DNA of 64,000 bases from Labia minor (GCA_963082975.1 OY720345.1:32062611-32126610); one strand, 5' to 3'; shown: positions 1 to 12,655, counted from the stretch's first letter. The notes: generated from the letters alone by a model not told the origin. Numbers and translations: made by a program.

Positions 1-432
1 TAATGTTGGTTCATATTCATCCCTCATATCTAACTTTTTTTAATTTAAATAGTTTTTTATTAATTTTTATAGTTTTTTAACACAATTTTGGAATGTGTCA
101 TCGCAACATCATCAAATAAATTAATAGCCTTAATAGCTGCTATTTCTTTTACAAATTTTATTTAGCTGTAACTACATTAAACTATTATTACATCACATTA
201 AATCTCTGTTTTCACAGTATCTTTTTCTTTTTTTTTATTTTCCTCCACCCAGAACTCAAAAACCGTAAAACGTAACCTAGGACATTCGTAACCCGAGAAT
301 CCAGTATATTCATATATTATTATTATTATTAATTTTCTTTTATTATTTATTGAATCTGCCACTCTCAAAAGTCAAGAATCTAATGTAGTTATATATTTTC
401 AATTAATGTTAGATAACAATTTCACAAATCAG
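1..432. other. Intron of gene A, AT-rich
   Basis: Low-complexity AT-rich DNA with no coding or repeat signal that I can support. Confidence 0.5.
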
Positions 433-625
433 GTAACCTGCGAGGGCGAACTCCTCCCTTTCCATCAACAAGAGATGGTGGTTGGCGGAGATGGACGTGA
501 GGATAGGTTGTTTTTCATTTGGCCCACGACAATTGTTCATCGGATTGATGCCCAGAGTCCACTTTATAATTTACGCCCACAAGATTTGTCCCGATCAAGA
601 TTTGAAATTGTGGTTCTCCTTGAAG
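433..625 (+). CDS. Gene A exon: C-domain beta strands
   Basis: Opens in phase 0 after a CAG acceptor at 430-432 and ends in phase 1 before GTAGGT. It encodes VTCEGELLPF through VVLLEG. An in-frame ATG at 406 exists, but the peptide before VTCEGE does not resemble Kir, so 433 is taken as a splice boundary rather than a start. The acceptor has a poor pyrimidine tract. Confidence 0.9.
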
Positions 626-3600
626 GTAGGTAGGCATTCAATTTTATCAAATATTTTAAAAAAATATATTTATTTTTTTAATCTATAAATAAATAAAAAT
701 AAAAATAATAAAAATAAGAAAAACAAATTAAGAATTTTCTTTTGACAGACACTAAATTATCACTTCGGTAAAAAAAAATTTATTGTTTTTATCTTTATTT
801 ATTTATTAGATTAGAAAAATATTATCAAATTCATTCAATTATTTTAATTAAAAGATTATTATTATGATTAAATTATTAACAGATATATAATTATAACCAT
901 ATATTTTACCTTCTAAATTCAACTATTAATAGAGAAATAGAGAATTTTATTACCGACCGACGATAGTAAGGGAGGTATTGTTTTCACACCAAATTTCACA
1001 TGTGGAGATTTTTACATCTCCACGAATCATGCATTTTCTTAACAGAAAAAAGTATTTTTAGAATGATGTCTGTCCGTCTGTCCGTCCGTCTGTCCGTCCG
1101 TATAGATGTGTACAGCCTGAACGGCTTAACGGATTTTGATGAAATTTGGTATATTTACTTAATGCATCAGTGGGATGAATTGATCAACTTTTGGTGCAAA
1201 TCCGGAAACCGGAAGTGGTAGTATTAGCGATCGACGATAAGAAGGGAAGGGTTATTTTCGCACCAAATTTCACATAAGGAGATTTTTTTACATATCACCA
1301 CGAATGTATTGATATTATCCTCGGGAAAAATCATCTTCATTATGTTTTTCTTAATTTAAAATTATATGACGTCACCCAGCCCTTCATGACGTCACAGCCT
1401 CGGGTAACGCCGGCAACGCCGGCTACCCCAGCTATATATTATAAATAAAATAAAATTAAAAATATTTATGTTATATCCATATCTGTTTTTATTACATTAA
1501 TAGATATATTAAAATTATTTGAAATTGTTTCTGTAGCCGGAAATTAATTTATTTCAAACCGTCGGTCGGTTCGGACCTGGCCACAGGTCAACTTATTTAC
1601 TTAAATATCATCGGGGTAGCAGGGATAAATTATTAATTATTTATTTTTGCATTTAAATTTTTTATGTGTTTAATGTTTTTTGATTGCTACATTCTAAGTT
1701 ATATTTTCTTAAGACATTATCAAGAAAAATATTCATTAAATAAGTAGGGTAAGTGCATACATATGAACACACATATTGATGAGGATAATCACTTTTTTGC
1801 GTCACTTTTTACTTTAACTTTACAAATTTTATTATTTTCCAAAAATTATATAACCTAACTTTTATATAGCCTATATAATTTTAGGTACAGGTATAAGCTA
1901 AGGAAATTTAAATACATATTCCTATTTGGTTTTTAAATTTATTAAATATTTACTTATTTCCAAATATTTTCTAAGCAACAGAACTGTGGTGTGATTTTTT
2001 TATATTTTATAGATATTACAATTAATTTGTATATTTTAAAATTATATTATACTTAATTAAAATAAAAAACAACGTTTTCCTCGAGGTCTAAAAATAATAA
2101 ATGATTGAAAAAGAATAAATAAAACTACATACTTATTAAGGGAATTTTTATTTAATATATATAAATTATTTATTAAATTAAAATAACTGTACAACGTTTC
2201 GGCTGCTTATTCTGCAGTCGTTATCAAGCGTGCGCCCAACTTTTTTCGTTGTATTTGAAGCAAATCATAGATTGAAGATTATTTTATTCTTTTTAGACCA
2301 CGAGAAAAACGTTTTATAATTTTTTTTATATTTTAATTATTTTATACTTTTTAATATAATAATAGAAAATATAACAATTTGTTAATTATTATATTTATCA
2401 AAGAAAAAAGGCCTAAAATAAACATGCTATATATTTATTATTAAATTCTAATACATTTCAAAATAGGTACAAAATAAATTTACTTATAATTAATTATATA
2501 TCTAGAATTTATTAATAAATATAAAAATATTATGTACTTATTATTCTTACATATGAAGGGTGATGTTATTTCTATCAGGTAATAACAATTTTTATTAAAA
2601 TTTTTTTGTAAATAAACATTATACAAATACAAATATACATTGTGGGTGTAGGAGAAAACGTAAGCGGTAGGAACCAAGAGATAAGATTCCCGTAAAGCGA
2701 TTTTGGTAACGACTTTTACTTTTCTCTGGGAATCACTCTCCGCTTGGGATCATGGCGGAAACAAATAAAATAAAAGGTCTCTTTCAGAGGCTCTTTAACT
2801 GGAAACTTACCCCTCTCTCAATGACTCTGGATATGATTAAAAAAAAATTCATTTTTAATTTTCATCACCATCATTAATTTTAATGATATAAAATATTTTT
2901 AATTATTTTCAAATTGTAAATCAATATTTATGCTTCAGATGGAGTTGACAAAAATTAAATGCACTAAATCTAAAGGAGTTAGCTTTATTCGCAAATTATA
3001 TTTAATTGCTCAATTATATTTCTTCCATATCTTGTAGGTACTCATGTAAATGTCTACAAAAAATTTCAGAAGAGCCTAGCTCAATTTAAAGTGGATGAAA
3101 GATCGATTGCAATTTTTCATTTGAGCGAACAGACAGACAAGCATGAAGTGAAGTTGATAAAAACGTTGTAAAAATATATAATATTTTTTTTATTTTATGA
3201 TATTTTTTTTAATTTTATTAAATGTAATTTCTTAATCAAATATAATACTTACTAATAGTTCAAATTTATTCTTTTAATATTTTTCTTAGATAAAGTAAAA
3301 ATAAAAAAAAAAAATTAAAAACTTTAGATAGCATGTTTTATAACTTGGAATTTATTATGTCATTTTGATTATCTAGGTGTGGTTGAGTCGACTGGAATGA
3401 CAACACAAGCAAGAAGTTCCTATTTACCTTCAGAAATTTTATGGGGTCGTCGATTTGATCCATTAATTGAATTTAAAAGAGAGACTGGTCAATATTCTGT
3501 CGATTTTAGTCGATTCGACGCAACTTATCCAGTGGATACGCCCGAATGTAGTGCGAAAGAAATCGAGATGACTGGTCTACAAGGTAATACATATTAATAA

Positions 3601-5957
3601 AATAAAAAAAAAAATAAAAATTATTTTCTTAGGTGAGAAAACTTAATAGATCTATTAATTAAACTCAAATTAAGTCTCAGTTTTATTTAATAAAAGATAA
3701 ATTTATTTATTTAAAATAATAACTAAGATTATAATATTTGTCTTGGGTTAATAAAAAGATTCCTACAATCTGGAAACCTGAAAATAAAATTACAAACCTT
3801 TAATTTCACCATATATAAGAATTTATTTTAAAAAATATTGACAAAATTATCATATTTTTTATTATATAAATGTGTGTAATAACGATGACGTTTGCAAAAG
3901 AAATATTGTTTACGGGGATATTTTTGAGAATCAACCAGAGGATAGGGTAGAACAAAAATGCGATAAAAAAATCTGGAGTGTCTCCACTCGACTCTCTCGC
4001 AATTTGAATTGGATTAAATAAATCATTTTATATTTAAATTAAATTTAATTAATTATAAATTATAAATTAAAATTAATAAATAATATTTATTAAACCAGCG
4101 CGTGTTTGGCTCTTTGTTGATGGCACCAAGTCACGTGCTGGCGCGTGATTTGCAGTGTTGAAAAATTAATTCCTGTACTTTCAGCTTATCAATCAAGCTG
4201 AAATTCTATATATAGCAGTTTTATACAATTTTTAATCATGTGAAAAACTATCAAACATATATCTTTATTTTTTCGGTCAGGTTAGAGGAAAAAAAAATGA
4301 AAAGGTTGTAGGTAATGGCCCTCTTTCGGATGAGCTACATTTCTCAAAAGTTGATAGAAATCTACGAATTTTGAATAAAGAATAATCTTGTCTACATACA
4401 CACACATACACACACATACAGACATTTTTCTCAACCTTAGTGAAAATGACTCAGGGACCTTTAAAACATCTAAATCTCGACATCGAAAATTTTCGTGACC
4501 GCAATACTAATTCTTGCGAGATAGTAAAAACATATGAGGAAATTAGGAGAGAATAGGAATTGGATGGAGATAATCATTATAAGCTAGTGTTTTATGTGTC
4601 CAAATTATTTAAAAAATAATTATCCTATTTTATTTCATCAATAGCATTTAAAAATTTCATGTTAATGAAGAATGATTGAGAAGTTTTTTTGATGTTATCT
4701 ATTTATATTTCCAAAACAAAAAAATAATTTTTAATTTAATTTTTTAATATGAATCATTTATTTATATCAAGGATGAAATACTTTTTGTTATATAATTATT
4801 ATAATAAAAACAAAGAAATAAATAAATACAAATGTTGCATTCACCGGTTGAGTCTCTAACGGAAATATTATAGATACATTTACCATTTCATTTACCGGTA
4901 TCTTTTGTTTTTACATCCGTATGTTGTTTATCTTTTATATAGAGATATATTTAAAAATTAAATATAGCTATTTATTTATAGGATTTGATAAAATTATAAA
5001 TCTATATTCTTTTTGGGTTTATGAAAGTTGCTAAAATTCTCAAAATTCATTATCTTATTTAAAAGAAATTTAAGATTGTTGGCAAATGAATTGCTTGAAA
5101 AATCTTTTCAGTGAACGAATCAAATTGAAATAAATCTGGCCACAGGCCAGCAACCAGCTGGAGAACATTTATCATTAGACAAATATCCCCAATAATTTGC
5201 TACATTTTAATGATCATGAAAAAGAAATAAGAGAAAGGTTTATCTATTGTTTATCCCTTCAGTGGGAGAAAAACAATATCACTTAATCATTTTTATTATT
5301 ATTATTATTTTTTTTTAGTTAAAAATACATTTAAAAAACATCTATTTAAACTTTTCTCTCTAACCTATTAGATTAGTTTTTTCCACACTTAAGCTTATTA
5401 CTATTATTAAAAATAAAAATAACTTTCTATATATTTTTAAAAATGTTAATATGTCTAAGTTTATTTCGGAATAAATTCAGATATTTCCACTAGATTCTAA
5501 AATCTTTCTTAAAAAAAATAACATTTTTTTTTAATTAATTTCATAATTGAACTTAACAGGTATTCTTGACTAGAGATTTGCTGAATTGTCTATTTTTATA
5601 AATGATAAAATTACATAAAAATAAAATACCAAAAAAAATCTATCTTTTAATTATTATATTTTCTATAATTAAATTATCATTTACCTACTAATAATAAATA
5701 CAAATTAAATATAATAATAAATTATTAAGTTAATTATTTATTATTAAATGAAAATATTGTTGTAATTTATTGAATTATTAATATATGGTATATATAGTAG
5801 GTAGACAATTATCATTATTAATTTTTAAAATTATGTAAAAAAAAATTGTATGTTTATAGGAAAGCTGATCATTCCTGATGGACTTGATTCTTCCCCAGCA
5901 TCCAATACTGAATCGACATCGTTATCCAGTCACGTCCCTTTTACAATACAAGAATGA
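433..5957 (+). CDS. Gene A: inward-rectifier K+ channel (Kir/Irk), 3' part
   Basis: Three in-phase exons (433-625, 3377-3583, 5860-5957) encode 165 residues of the cytoplasmic C-domain of a Kir channel; pore and membrane helices lie left of the window. Family landmarks seen: LFFIWPTTIVHRIDAQSPLY, FEIVVLLEG (the Glu matches Kir2.1 E299), the G-loop stretch [20 protein letters not shown] and the VDFSRFDATYPVDTPECSA strand. Kir tetramers carry K+ current across the plasma membrane and this domain binds PIP2 and gates the pore. Gene B downstream is a clear paralogue, but intron positions differ between the two. The tail after the last conserved strand is short, Ser/Thr-rich and ends FTIQE. An alternative 3' route may exist (14527 and 22231 exons). 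The family call is very secure; orthology to a named gene is not assigned. Confidence 0.93.
950..1597 (+). mobile_element. HINE-A repeat, copy 1 (Helentron-like, non-autonomous)
   Basis: Begins TTACCGACCGACGATAGTAA and ends CCGTCGGTCGG...GGCCACAGGTCAACTTATT. Holds the GTCC/GTCT microsatellite, the core GCCTGAACGGCTTAACGG and paired TGACGTCA sites at 1367 and 1387. Short inverted terminal motifs, a microsatellite core and no coding capacity resemble the DINE/HINE class of non-autonomous Helentrons; the class assignment is inference. Small ORFs here are repeat-derived. Confidence 0.75.
2070..2315. mobile_element. Small TIR element in gene A intron
   Basis: Inverted arms AACGTTTTCCTCGAGGTCTA (2071 on) and TAGACCACGAGAAAAACGTT (to about 2313), about 30 bp each with few mismatches. 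The interior includes ACGTTTCGGCTGC, reminiscent of Penelope-like repeats, but too short to assign. Confidence 0.5.
2640..2830. other. Higher-GC unique island in gene A intron
   Basis: Stands out from AT-rich flanks. Holds ATG at 2752 followed by a 40-odd codon ORF (MAETNKIKGLFQRLFNWKLT start). No homology recognised; could be a cryptic exon, a regulatory patch or an old repeat. Confidence 0.25.
3377..3583 (+). CDS. Gene A exon: G-loop and distal C-domain
   Basis: Acceptor CTAG, then GTGTGGTTGAG. Joining in phase 1 gives [20 protein letters not shown], the conserved Kir junction. It runs through EILWGRRFDPLIEF and PVDTPECSAKEIEM and ends CAA-G before GTAATA (phase 1). Gene B has no intron in LLEG-TIES, but has one after HYNK where this exon is continuous. 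Confidence 0.92.
3972..4529 (+). mobile_element. HINE-B repeat, copy 1
   Basis: Family defined by CTGGAGTGTCTCCACTCGAC at one end and GCGAGATAGTAAAA at the other, an internal CCAGCGCG...GGCGCGTG pair, a (CA)n microsatellite and a core like CAAAAACGGTTTGAGC. The CTGGAGTGTCTCC end can form a small hairpin (GAGTG/CACTC). No coding capacity. Probably a second non-autonomous Helentron-like family. Confidence 0.7.
4530..5859. other. Gene A intron, AT-rich
   Basis: Nothing beyond AT-rich low-complexity sequence is supported here. Confidence 0.4.
5860..5957 (+). CDS. Gene A terminal exon (short tail)
   Basis: Acceptor TTTATAG, entered in phase 1. It encodes G-KLIIPDGLDSSPASNTES through PFTIQE and a TGA at 5955-5957. 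It is the only open frame here and matches the incoming phase. A strong donor-like TCG/GTGAGT follows at 5984/5985, so the transcript might splice again in its 3' UTR. An AATAAA lies at 6275-6280. Confidence 0.75.
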
Positions 5958-6404
5958 CAACAAATGAACCATCGTGTCTTATCGGTGAGTTTCTTATAAA
6001 ATAACGTGAAATGGATATTTATTTTATAATTAATGTAAAAAAAACAATAGCTTGTTTAAGAGTTTATTATTTAAGCTATTTTTGTTAAAATTAAATTGAA
6101 TCTAATAATTCTATACTGATTATAAAAACTAATTCCATATACTCACATATATATTTTGTTATATTCTTGAAAATTTAATGTACATTTTTTTAAAGAAAAG
6201 ATTCCATTTTTTTGACAATTATAAATTTATTAATTTATTATGAATTATTCATAATTTCGTCTTCTAAAAAAATTAATAAAGTAACTAAAAATGTATACAA
6301 TATATATATATATTTAGTTTATATTATCAGTCCTTTTGGATTAGAAGTTTGTTTTTGACAACTGAAAAAGTTAGTCACGCTTTTGTGTGTTCTTCAATTT
6401 TTTG

Positions 6405-7075
6405 CTTAAAAAATGGATCAAATAATCTGTATTAAATTTTGTATTAAAAATGGAATAAAGTGCTTCAACGCACTTAAAATGTAGACTGTAGCATAAATGG
6501 AACAAGCGCTATAAAAAAGCACTCCAAGTTTGATCAGATGTGAAGGTTTTGCTCACTGTTTTCTTCGATTACAATGGCGTGGTGTATCATGAGTTCTTGT
6601 TAATAAGGAATACTACAAGGAAGTTATGCAACGTTTGTGTGAAGCAATAAGGCTCAAACGATTGGAATTGTGGAAAAACAAATCATGGATTCTGCTTCAC
6701 GATTATGTACCAGCTCACACATCATTGCTTGTTCGTGATTTTTTGGCCTAAAACAATACTGTAATCATGTCTTTATCACCGTATAAACCAGATTTGGCTC
6801 CCCGCGACTTTTTCCTATTCCCAAAACTGAAGAGACCAATGAAAGGAAAGTGTTTTGCTACAAATAACGAGATAAAGTCGGAATTGAAGAACGAACTGAT
6901 GGTCATTCCAAAAAGCGCATTTAAGAAGAACTTCGACGATTGGAAAAAGCGCTGGTATAAGTGTATTATGTCTGAGGGGAATTACCTTGAAGAGAACAAA
7001 ATGGATATTGATGAATAAATAAATACTTTTCTAAATAATTCAAAATTCACCCTTTTCTTTTGAACAAACTTAGTA
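6405..7075 (+). mobile_element. Degenerate mariner relic
   Basis: Plus-strand fragments of a DD34D transposase: FFDYNGVVYHEF (first/second-catalytic region), LHDYVPAHTSL (second Asp) and KPDLAPRDFFLFPKLK (third Asp). An in-frame stop and an N-terminal internal deletion show it is dead. The last 83 codons (6767-7018) remain open. Terminal repeats were not resolved. Confidence 0.85.
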
Positions 7076-7100
7076 TCAACAACTTAAATACTTTAAAATA

Positions 7101-7627
7101 CAGTAGAACCTAGATAAGTTGAAGTGTAAGGGAAACCCAAAATATTTTAAGTTATAGAGGTTTTAAGTTATGAAGGGTCTATGTTAGGGATAGGTTAATA
7201 ACAAAGGTTTTTAAATGCTAAATAATGTCGTTTCTTAAAATTCTCTAACCAGCCATTACTGGCTTTAAAATTTTTGATTTTCAGCGAATTAGCGAACTCT
7301 TTAGCTTTTTCTTTCAAGGTCTTCTTTCATGGATCCACTAACACTGATGTTTTTGTTTCGACACTTTTTGAACCATGTAAACAAACATTGTTCTAAATTA
7401 GGGAATTCGGCAATTTTTCGTCTTTTACATTGAAGACTTTCTCCTAATTCTTGTTTCTTCAAGATTTCAGCTTCTGAGGGCCAATACAGGGATTACTTAT
7501 TGAAGTTATAGAGGTTGCGTATTTTAAGTTATTGAGGTTTTGGGCTCTGATGGGAAGGGAACATATTATTTTTTGAAGTTATAGAGGTTTTTAGGTTACC
7601 AAGGTTTGAGTTATTGAGGTTCTACTG
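7101..7627. mobile_element. Pogo-like non-autonomous element with TA duplication
   Basis: Starts CAGTAGAACCTAGATAAGTT and ends ...TATTGAGGTTCTACTG, TIRs of about 18 bp, flanked by TA on both sides. The interior repeats variants of AAGTTATAGAGGTTTT near both ends. Size, TIR and TA target fit a Tc1/mariner-superfamily pogo/Tigger-like element lacking a transposase. Confidence 0.75.
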
Positions 7628-7629
7628 TA

Positions 7630-8867
7630 GATATTAATTTCATATTATTTTAATTTGAGAACTAATCACATTTTTTTTCTAGTAAGTATTTGACTTATTT
7701 TTTATGACAAGAAAATAATAATAAAAAAAAATTAAAAATTAAAATTAAAACTACGATGAATGATTTTTTATTGATTATTTTAGAGTTAAAGATTAAATAT
7801 TTATTTTTTTAGTAATACCATATCTTCATTAATTACTATTCCGCTGAAGTCATCACCCTCCTCAATCATTTACATGGAAGTCTTTTTTTTATCCATGTCT
7901 AGAAATAATTTATTTTTCTATCTTTATTCAAAGATCTAATTAAATGTTCCAATTCTATCTTCATAAATCATATCTAAATATTGTCTTTTCTATCTAAAAA
8001 TTCCTCTCCCCTCTCACCCACTCGATTTTTTCACTTCCTCCACACTGTATTTTAATCTCTTTTACATATATATCAATGAATGACTGTAATAATAATACAG
8101 TTCAAGAGCTGCCTTTTGGAAGTGAATGGTTGACAGGTCTTGGAGTGAATGCATAAGTTCTCGTTACGTGGGTGGGCCCTCCATTTCCCGCTTGCCAATT
8201 GAATAATCACTCTTCTCGATGTGTAATCCACTCATCTCATTTTTTTTTTATTCGAAATTATTTTTAATGAGTTTTTAGATGAAATATTAAATGTTGCAAA
8301 AACACAATCAGGCTCAAATTGATCTCAATTATCTTTATTGAGCGAAAGGATATACCTTTACATTAAAATTATTGATTCATTATTATCAATTAATAGATGT
8401 GGAATATTTGACTTCCTTCTCTCGTAATGGTTCATTGCTTCACTGGAATTTCCTCAATAACAAAAATTAAATATCAATTTCCTTTGATTGTTTTTACCTA
8501 CCATTGATGGGAATTTCCTATTTTCTCAAAAATACAATAAATATATACAAAAAATTAACGTTAGTATATTATTATGATTTTATTGAATTTATTCTCAAAT
8601 TGATTAATTCAATTTCAAATTATTATATTTTTAATTTAATAATTAATTTCCAAATTTTTTAAAAATATTTTTAAGTTTTATCGTTATCTCTCTTATTAAT
8701 GACTTTACTAACTTTAAGTTTTTGAATAATCATATTTGAATTTTTTAAATTGTTTTTGTTCAATTTAAACATAAATTAACTTTTTCATTCATAGTTTAAT
8801 CTTTGAACTTTTATATATTTTTTTAAAAAATTAAAAACAGTTTACAACTATTTATATATATATAAAC
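7630..8867. other. AT-rich spacer with one higher-GC island
   Basis: Mostly featureless. 8090-8230 is richer in GC (GTTACGTGGGTGGGCCCTCC) and not repeated elsewhere in the window; function unknown, possibly a conserved non-coding block. Confidence 0.25.
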
Positions 8868-9105
8868 ATAGGCGTCGGGCCGGGGGGGGGGGTGCATGTG
8901 CCCCCCTCCCCCAAACATTGTGCAAAAGATAAATTTAAAAGTGATTATTTTTGTAACTGAGAACCCAAAAGAGTAAAAAAAAACATCTTAAATTACGTAT
9001 TAATATTATGAATAAATAAATAATTTATTTTATCAAAATTTTTTCCGGGGGAAGCACCCGGACCCCCCTGTCCCCCCAACATAATAGATCACGCTACGCT
9101 ACTGT
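8868..9105. mobile_element. Small GC-ended element
   Basis: AGGCGTCGGGCCGGGGGG at the left and CCCCCCAACA...GATCACGCTACGCTACTG at the right bracket AT-rich DNA, with a second GGGGGAAGCACCCGGACCCC block near the right end. G/C-rich imperfect inverted ends in such an AT-rich context indicate a small DNA element; family not assigned. Confidence 0.45.
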
Positions 9106-9703
9106 ATATATATATATATATGTAGGTAATATTGACGTACCTAGAGTATTGACAAGCAGTATAAAATATGTGCACTTATTTTGTAGTGACTTTTTTATAT
9201 TTAAATAAATATTAAGACAAATAAATCAAATTCAAAAAAAGAAAAAAGTCTCGTTTTAATTTTAACAATTGTAACAAATGCATTTAAATAGTCAAGTGTG
9301 TCAGTTAAAACACTTTGATATATGGTCTCGAGAATAAATAATTGTAAAAGTTTTATTTATAATAAGATTAAATATATTTATTTTTATCATGTTTTTTGTA
9401 ATTTGTTATCGTATATGTGTCATTTACATAATAAATAAATTGTGAGAAATCTTAGGAGATAAGATTTTTTAGTAAATTTACGATTTATAATATATTTTAA
9501 CAAAAACAATTAAAATTTTTAAAATTAATTTAAGAATATATATTTTAATTAATGAACTTAAAATATATATATATATATATATCTACTTATTACATTTAGA
9601 ATATATACCTAGATAAAATGAGAAAAAAATGATGTTATTTTCTAATTCATAATTTAATAAAATTTGATAGAATATTGAGAATACAATCAAATTTTATTTA
9701 GTT

Positions 9704-10211
9704 AAGATGGGCTATTTGGTTTTATAACCATAAAGTAAAAAGAAGTACTATTACAACGATAAATCGCCTTCGAGTTGGTCACGCATGCATACGATCACAT
9801 TTGTTTCGGATAGGTGTTGTTGACTCTGAGTTATGTGAGTGTGATAATTTGAGCGTTCAGGACACTAATCATTTGTTTTTCGAATGTAATAATTATAAAG
9901 AATTGATTAAATGGTTTTTTAATAATTTATGTGGATGTGTGACGTTTCCAGTTTGTGCTAATTCACTTTTATACGAAGCACAATATAATAAGTATATAGT
10001 TAAATTATTAGAATCGTTTATAGATCATTCTATGGTTAAGATTTAAAAAATATATATATATTTATATTTAATTGGACATAAATGTAAATAAACTGTATGG
10101 AGTAATTTTTGTGTAATACATTTGTATAATAATTTGGCTTGGCTAAATGGTTTTATACCTAAGCCAAAAAATAAATTAAAAAAAAAAAAAAAAAAAAAAG
10201 ATGGGCTATTA
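9704..10211 (+). mobile_element. 5'-truncated I/Jockey-type LINE with target duplication
   Basis: A 13-bp direct repeat AAGATGGGCTATT flanks the insert. It opens directly into WFYNHKVKRSTITTINRLRV, followed by GHACIRSHLFRIGVVDSELC and HLFFECNNY, the cysteine/histidine tail after the reverse transcriptase of I/R1/Jockey-type LINEs, stops at 10046 and ends in a run of about 20 A. The uninterrupted frame and near-perfect target duplication suggest recent insertion. Confidence 0.85.
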
Positions 10212-10261
10212 AAATTTAATGTTAAAAATAAAACAAAATAAATAAATAAATAATTCTAAAT

Positions 10262-10767
10262 GAGTCAATAAGTCCGTGACTTTTTGAATGCCACGAAGAT
10301 TTTAGGATAAAAGATTATTTTATTTTTCAACGTAGCCTCCTTTGAGCTCTATGAACTTCCTCCAACGTTTCTCCAATTTTTTTATTCCTTCCAAAAAATA
10401 AAATTTGTGGAGGGCATTAAAATAGGTATTTGTGCCGATTCACACCGAAAACCTCCTTGTTTTGACTGCTGTTTGGTCTCTGGTGTGCTGTGGTTTACCC
10501 AAGTTTCATCCTAGTTTACGAAACGGCGCAATTACTTGGTTTCAGTGATGTTTTTTTCACAAATAATAATGCTTAATGAGCACACAAATTTCACTATTTT
10601 CCATTTCCTTCTCAAATTTCGAGGGAGTTTGTTTTTAATGGATGTCAAACAAAAACTAAAAGACCCATCTGGTTCCAATTTCGACAGGAGTCAGCTGATA
10701 GTTGACTGCTGACAGGGGCAGCGTTGTTATTTCATTTAAGAGACCGGACTTATTGACCTGCCCTCGT
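10262..10767 (-). mobile_element. Mariner-1 relic, long-deletion variant
   Basis: TIRs AGTCAATAAGTCCGTGACTT and CGGACTTATTGACCTGCCCT. Minus-strand remnants of the transposase end and, unlike the other copies here, of a central segment (near TTTACCCAAGTTTCATCC). Inactive. Confidence 0.75.
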
Positions 10768-10787
10768 AATTATTTTAATTTTCTATA

Positions 10788-10818
<31 letters not shown>

Positions 10819-11111
10819 ATCAAAATAAAAACTATTTTAATTAATAACTTATAAAATATAATGATAATTAGATTTAGTATATGATATCACTATATATGAT
10901 ACTATTCATCTAGATTTATTTAAAAGAGCATAATGGTTAACGTTTCTTTTCAAATAACTAGTATTATAATATTAATTAATTAATTTTATTTCAGGAAAAA
11001 ATTATTTTATTATTTGTCATTTATGTGTTTATTGAAATGGAACAAAATGTTATTTTTTCACTTTAGTGAAAAAATATGATTAAAACTGATATCTTTTTGA
11101 TTAATAGTGGT

Positions 11112-11374
11112 ATGTATGTCTGTTTTTATTGCATTAATAGATATATTAAAATTATTTGATATTGTTTCTATAGCTAGAAATTAATTTATTTCAAAACCGT
11201 CGGTCGGTTCTGCGCGTGGCCACAGGTCAACTTATTTTAGTTTATAAGGATATTTAAAAGAATACTTATGAAAAAGAGTAATAAGTTGAAAAATATTAGT
11301 TTTTTTGCCCTAAAACTTTATAAATTAATTTATTATATCTTATTGATTTTTCAATATTTTTTTTATAATTAAAA
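11112..11374 (+). mobile_element. HINE-A tail plus shared flank
   Basis: The terminal about 120 bp of HINE-A (ends GGCCACAGGTCAACTTATT at 11236) followed by about 140 bp that also follows the HINE-A copy at 23046-23643. The shared flank shows the two copies descend from one longer duplicated segment or longer element. Confidence 0.65.
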
Positions 11375-12110
11375 TCAGGGCTTCGAACCGGAACTGAACC
11401 GAAAACCGAAAACCGAAAAAACCGGTATTTTTGTCGGAACAAAAACCGGAGCTGAACCGAAAAAAATAATATCGGTTTATTTCAGTTCAGTATGTGTTCA
11501 ATCCAGAGTTGCCAGAAGAGGTGTTTTGGCAACACACAAGCCCGAATTTTTTTCAATTAGTTATGCCTCGCACTGCATAGTGTCACTAAAAACTTTGTTT
11601 CAAAAATTAGTGTCCTAGTCATACTCTCCCTTCGGTTGTGTTGGCAGCGTCTCGTAGTCGCAATACAGAATTTAATGTTTTCATCGTTTGTTTAATACTG
11701 ATATTTTGATTTAATAATACTATTAATTTTTTAAATTATTTATTCCATTTGTTACAGGGTTATGTATTGATATAAAGAAAATGATTCATAAATATAAATA
11801 AAATTATTAAATAAATTTAAACAAATATTGAATAACTATGATCAAGTACGAAGATTAGACAGTAAAAAACTTATTTTAGAATTTTGGGAGGAAAATAAAA
11901 ATACATATCCTCATTTATACAAAATTGCAATGGTGGTTTTAGGAGCTACTGCAACACAAGTTAGTGTTGAAAGAGCTTTCTCTGGTTTAAAGTTTATTTT
12001 ACGAGACAATAGAAATAGTTTAAATACAAATATATTGGAAGATATTTTAATAATTAGAGGTAATTTTCATCTTTTATAATTATAGTTATAATTGTAAGTA
12101 AATATATCCA
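11375..12110 (+). mobile_element. hAT transposase relic (C-terminal dimerisation domain)
   Basis: 11828-12079 encodes a hATC domain: YPHLYKIAMVVLGATATQVS followed by VERAFSGLKFILRDNRNSL and NILEDILIIRGN. ATQVSVERAFS is the family hallmark. The rest of the transposase is absent. The left part carries CCGAAAACCGAAAA simple repeats. Broken element; ends not found. Confidence 0.85.
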
Positions 12111-12655
12111 AGAATCCTGTATACTTTAACATTAAATATACGAATTTGTTTCGTTAGTTGAGTGTTTGAAAGTAGAAGGATGTAAAAAAATATTCATACT
12201 TATTTGTTCCGTTTAATAAATTATATTAACATCTTATATTATATACTCCTAATTATTATACCTTTAATTAATTATTATTATTATTTTTATTATATTGTAT
12301 CAATTCATGTAGTATGATTTAGGGTGGTAGCAAGAAATATTTTTCGGGCGCTAATTTATTATTAATTTATTATATTATTTACAACAATTATAAGATTTTG
12401 ATTGATTATTTAAAAATTGATTCAAATTCAAATTCTTTTATTTGTAAAAAATTTAAGAAAAATATATGAAAAGATTTAAGATAATAGATTTCATTAATTT
12501 CCTAGAAATAATAAAATTTTTTTTTAAATTTGTAAAATATGCCAAGTATGCAATGAAGATCCTAAAAAATATTTTAATTTTGATGATTAGGTTTCATTGA
12601 CATATTTATTTATTTTTTTTTTTTTTATTAGAATAATTTATATTAACTGACCAGG
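12111..12655. other. AT-rich spacer
   Basis: No supported feature; poly-T and AT microsatellites. Confidence 0.4.

Noticed and set aside
406-432. In-frame ATG as the start of a short gene
   Set aside because: The peptide before VTCEGE is unlike Kir and an AG acceptor sits at 431-432; the channel's earlier exons must lie to the left.
1000-1221. 73-codon ORF, and look-alikes at 16918-17151, 23121-23354 and 58178-58385
   Set aside because: All are the same stretch of the HINE-A repeat read through its GTCC microsatellite; no sign of selection or a protein family.
2180-2240. Penelope-like element suggested by ACGTTTCGGCTGC...GCAGTCGTTATCAAG
   Set aside because: Only one short motif, enclosed in a small TIR element; no reverse transcriptase or endonuclease nearby.
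5984-5990. Strong donor-like TCG/GTGAGT after gene A's stop
   Set aside because: All frames of the exon close before it except the one ending in TGA at 5955, so it cannot extend the protein; a 3' UTR intron is possible but unsupported.
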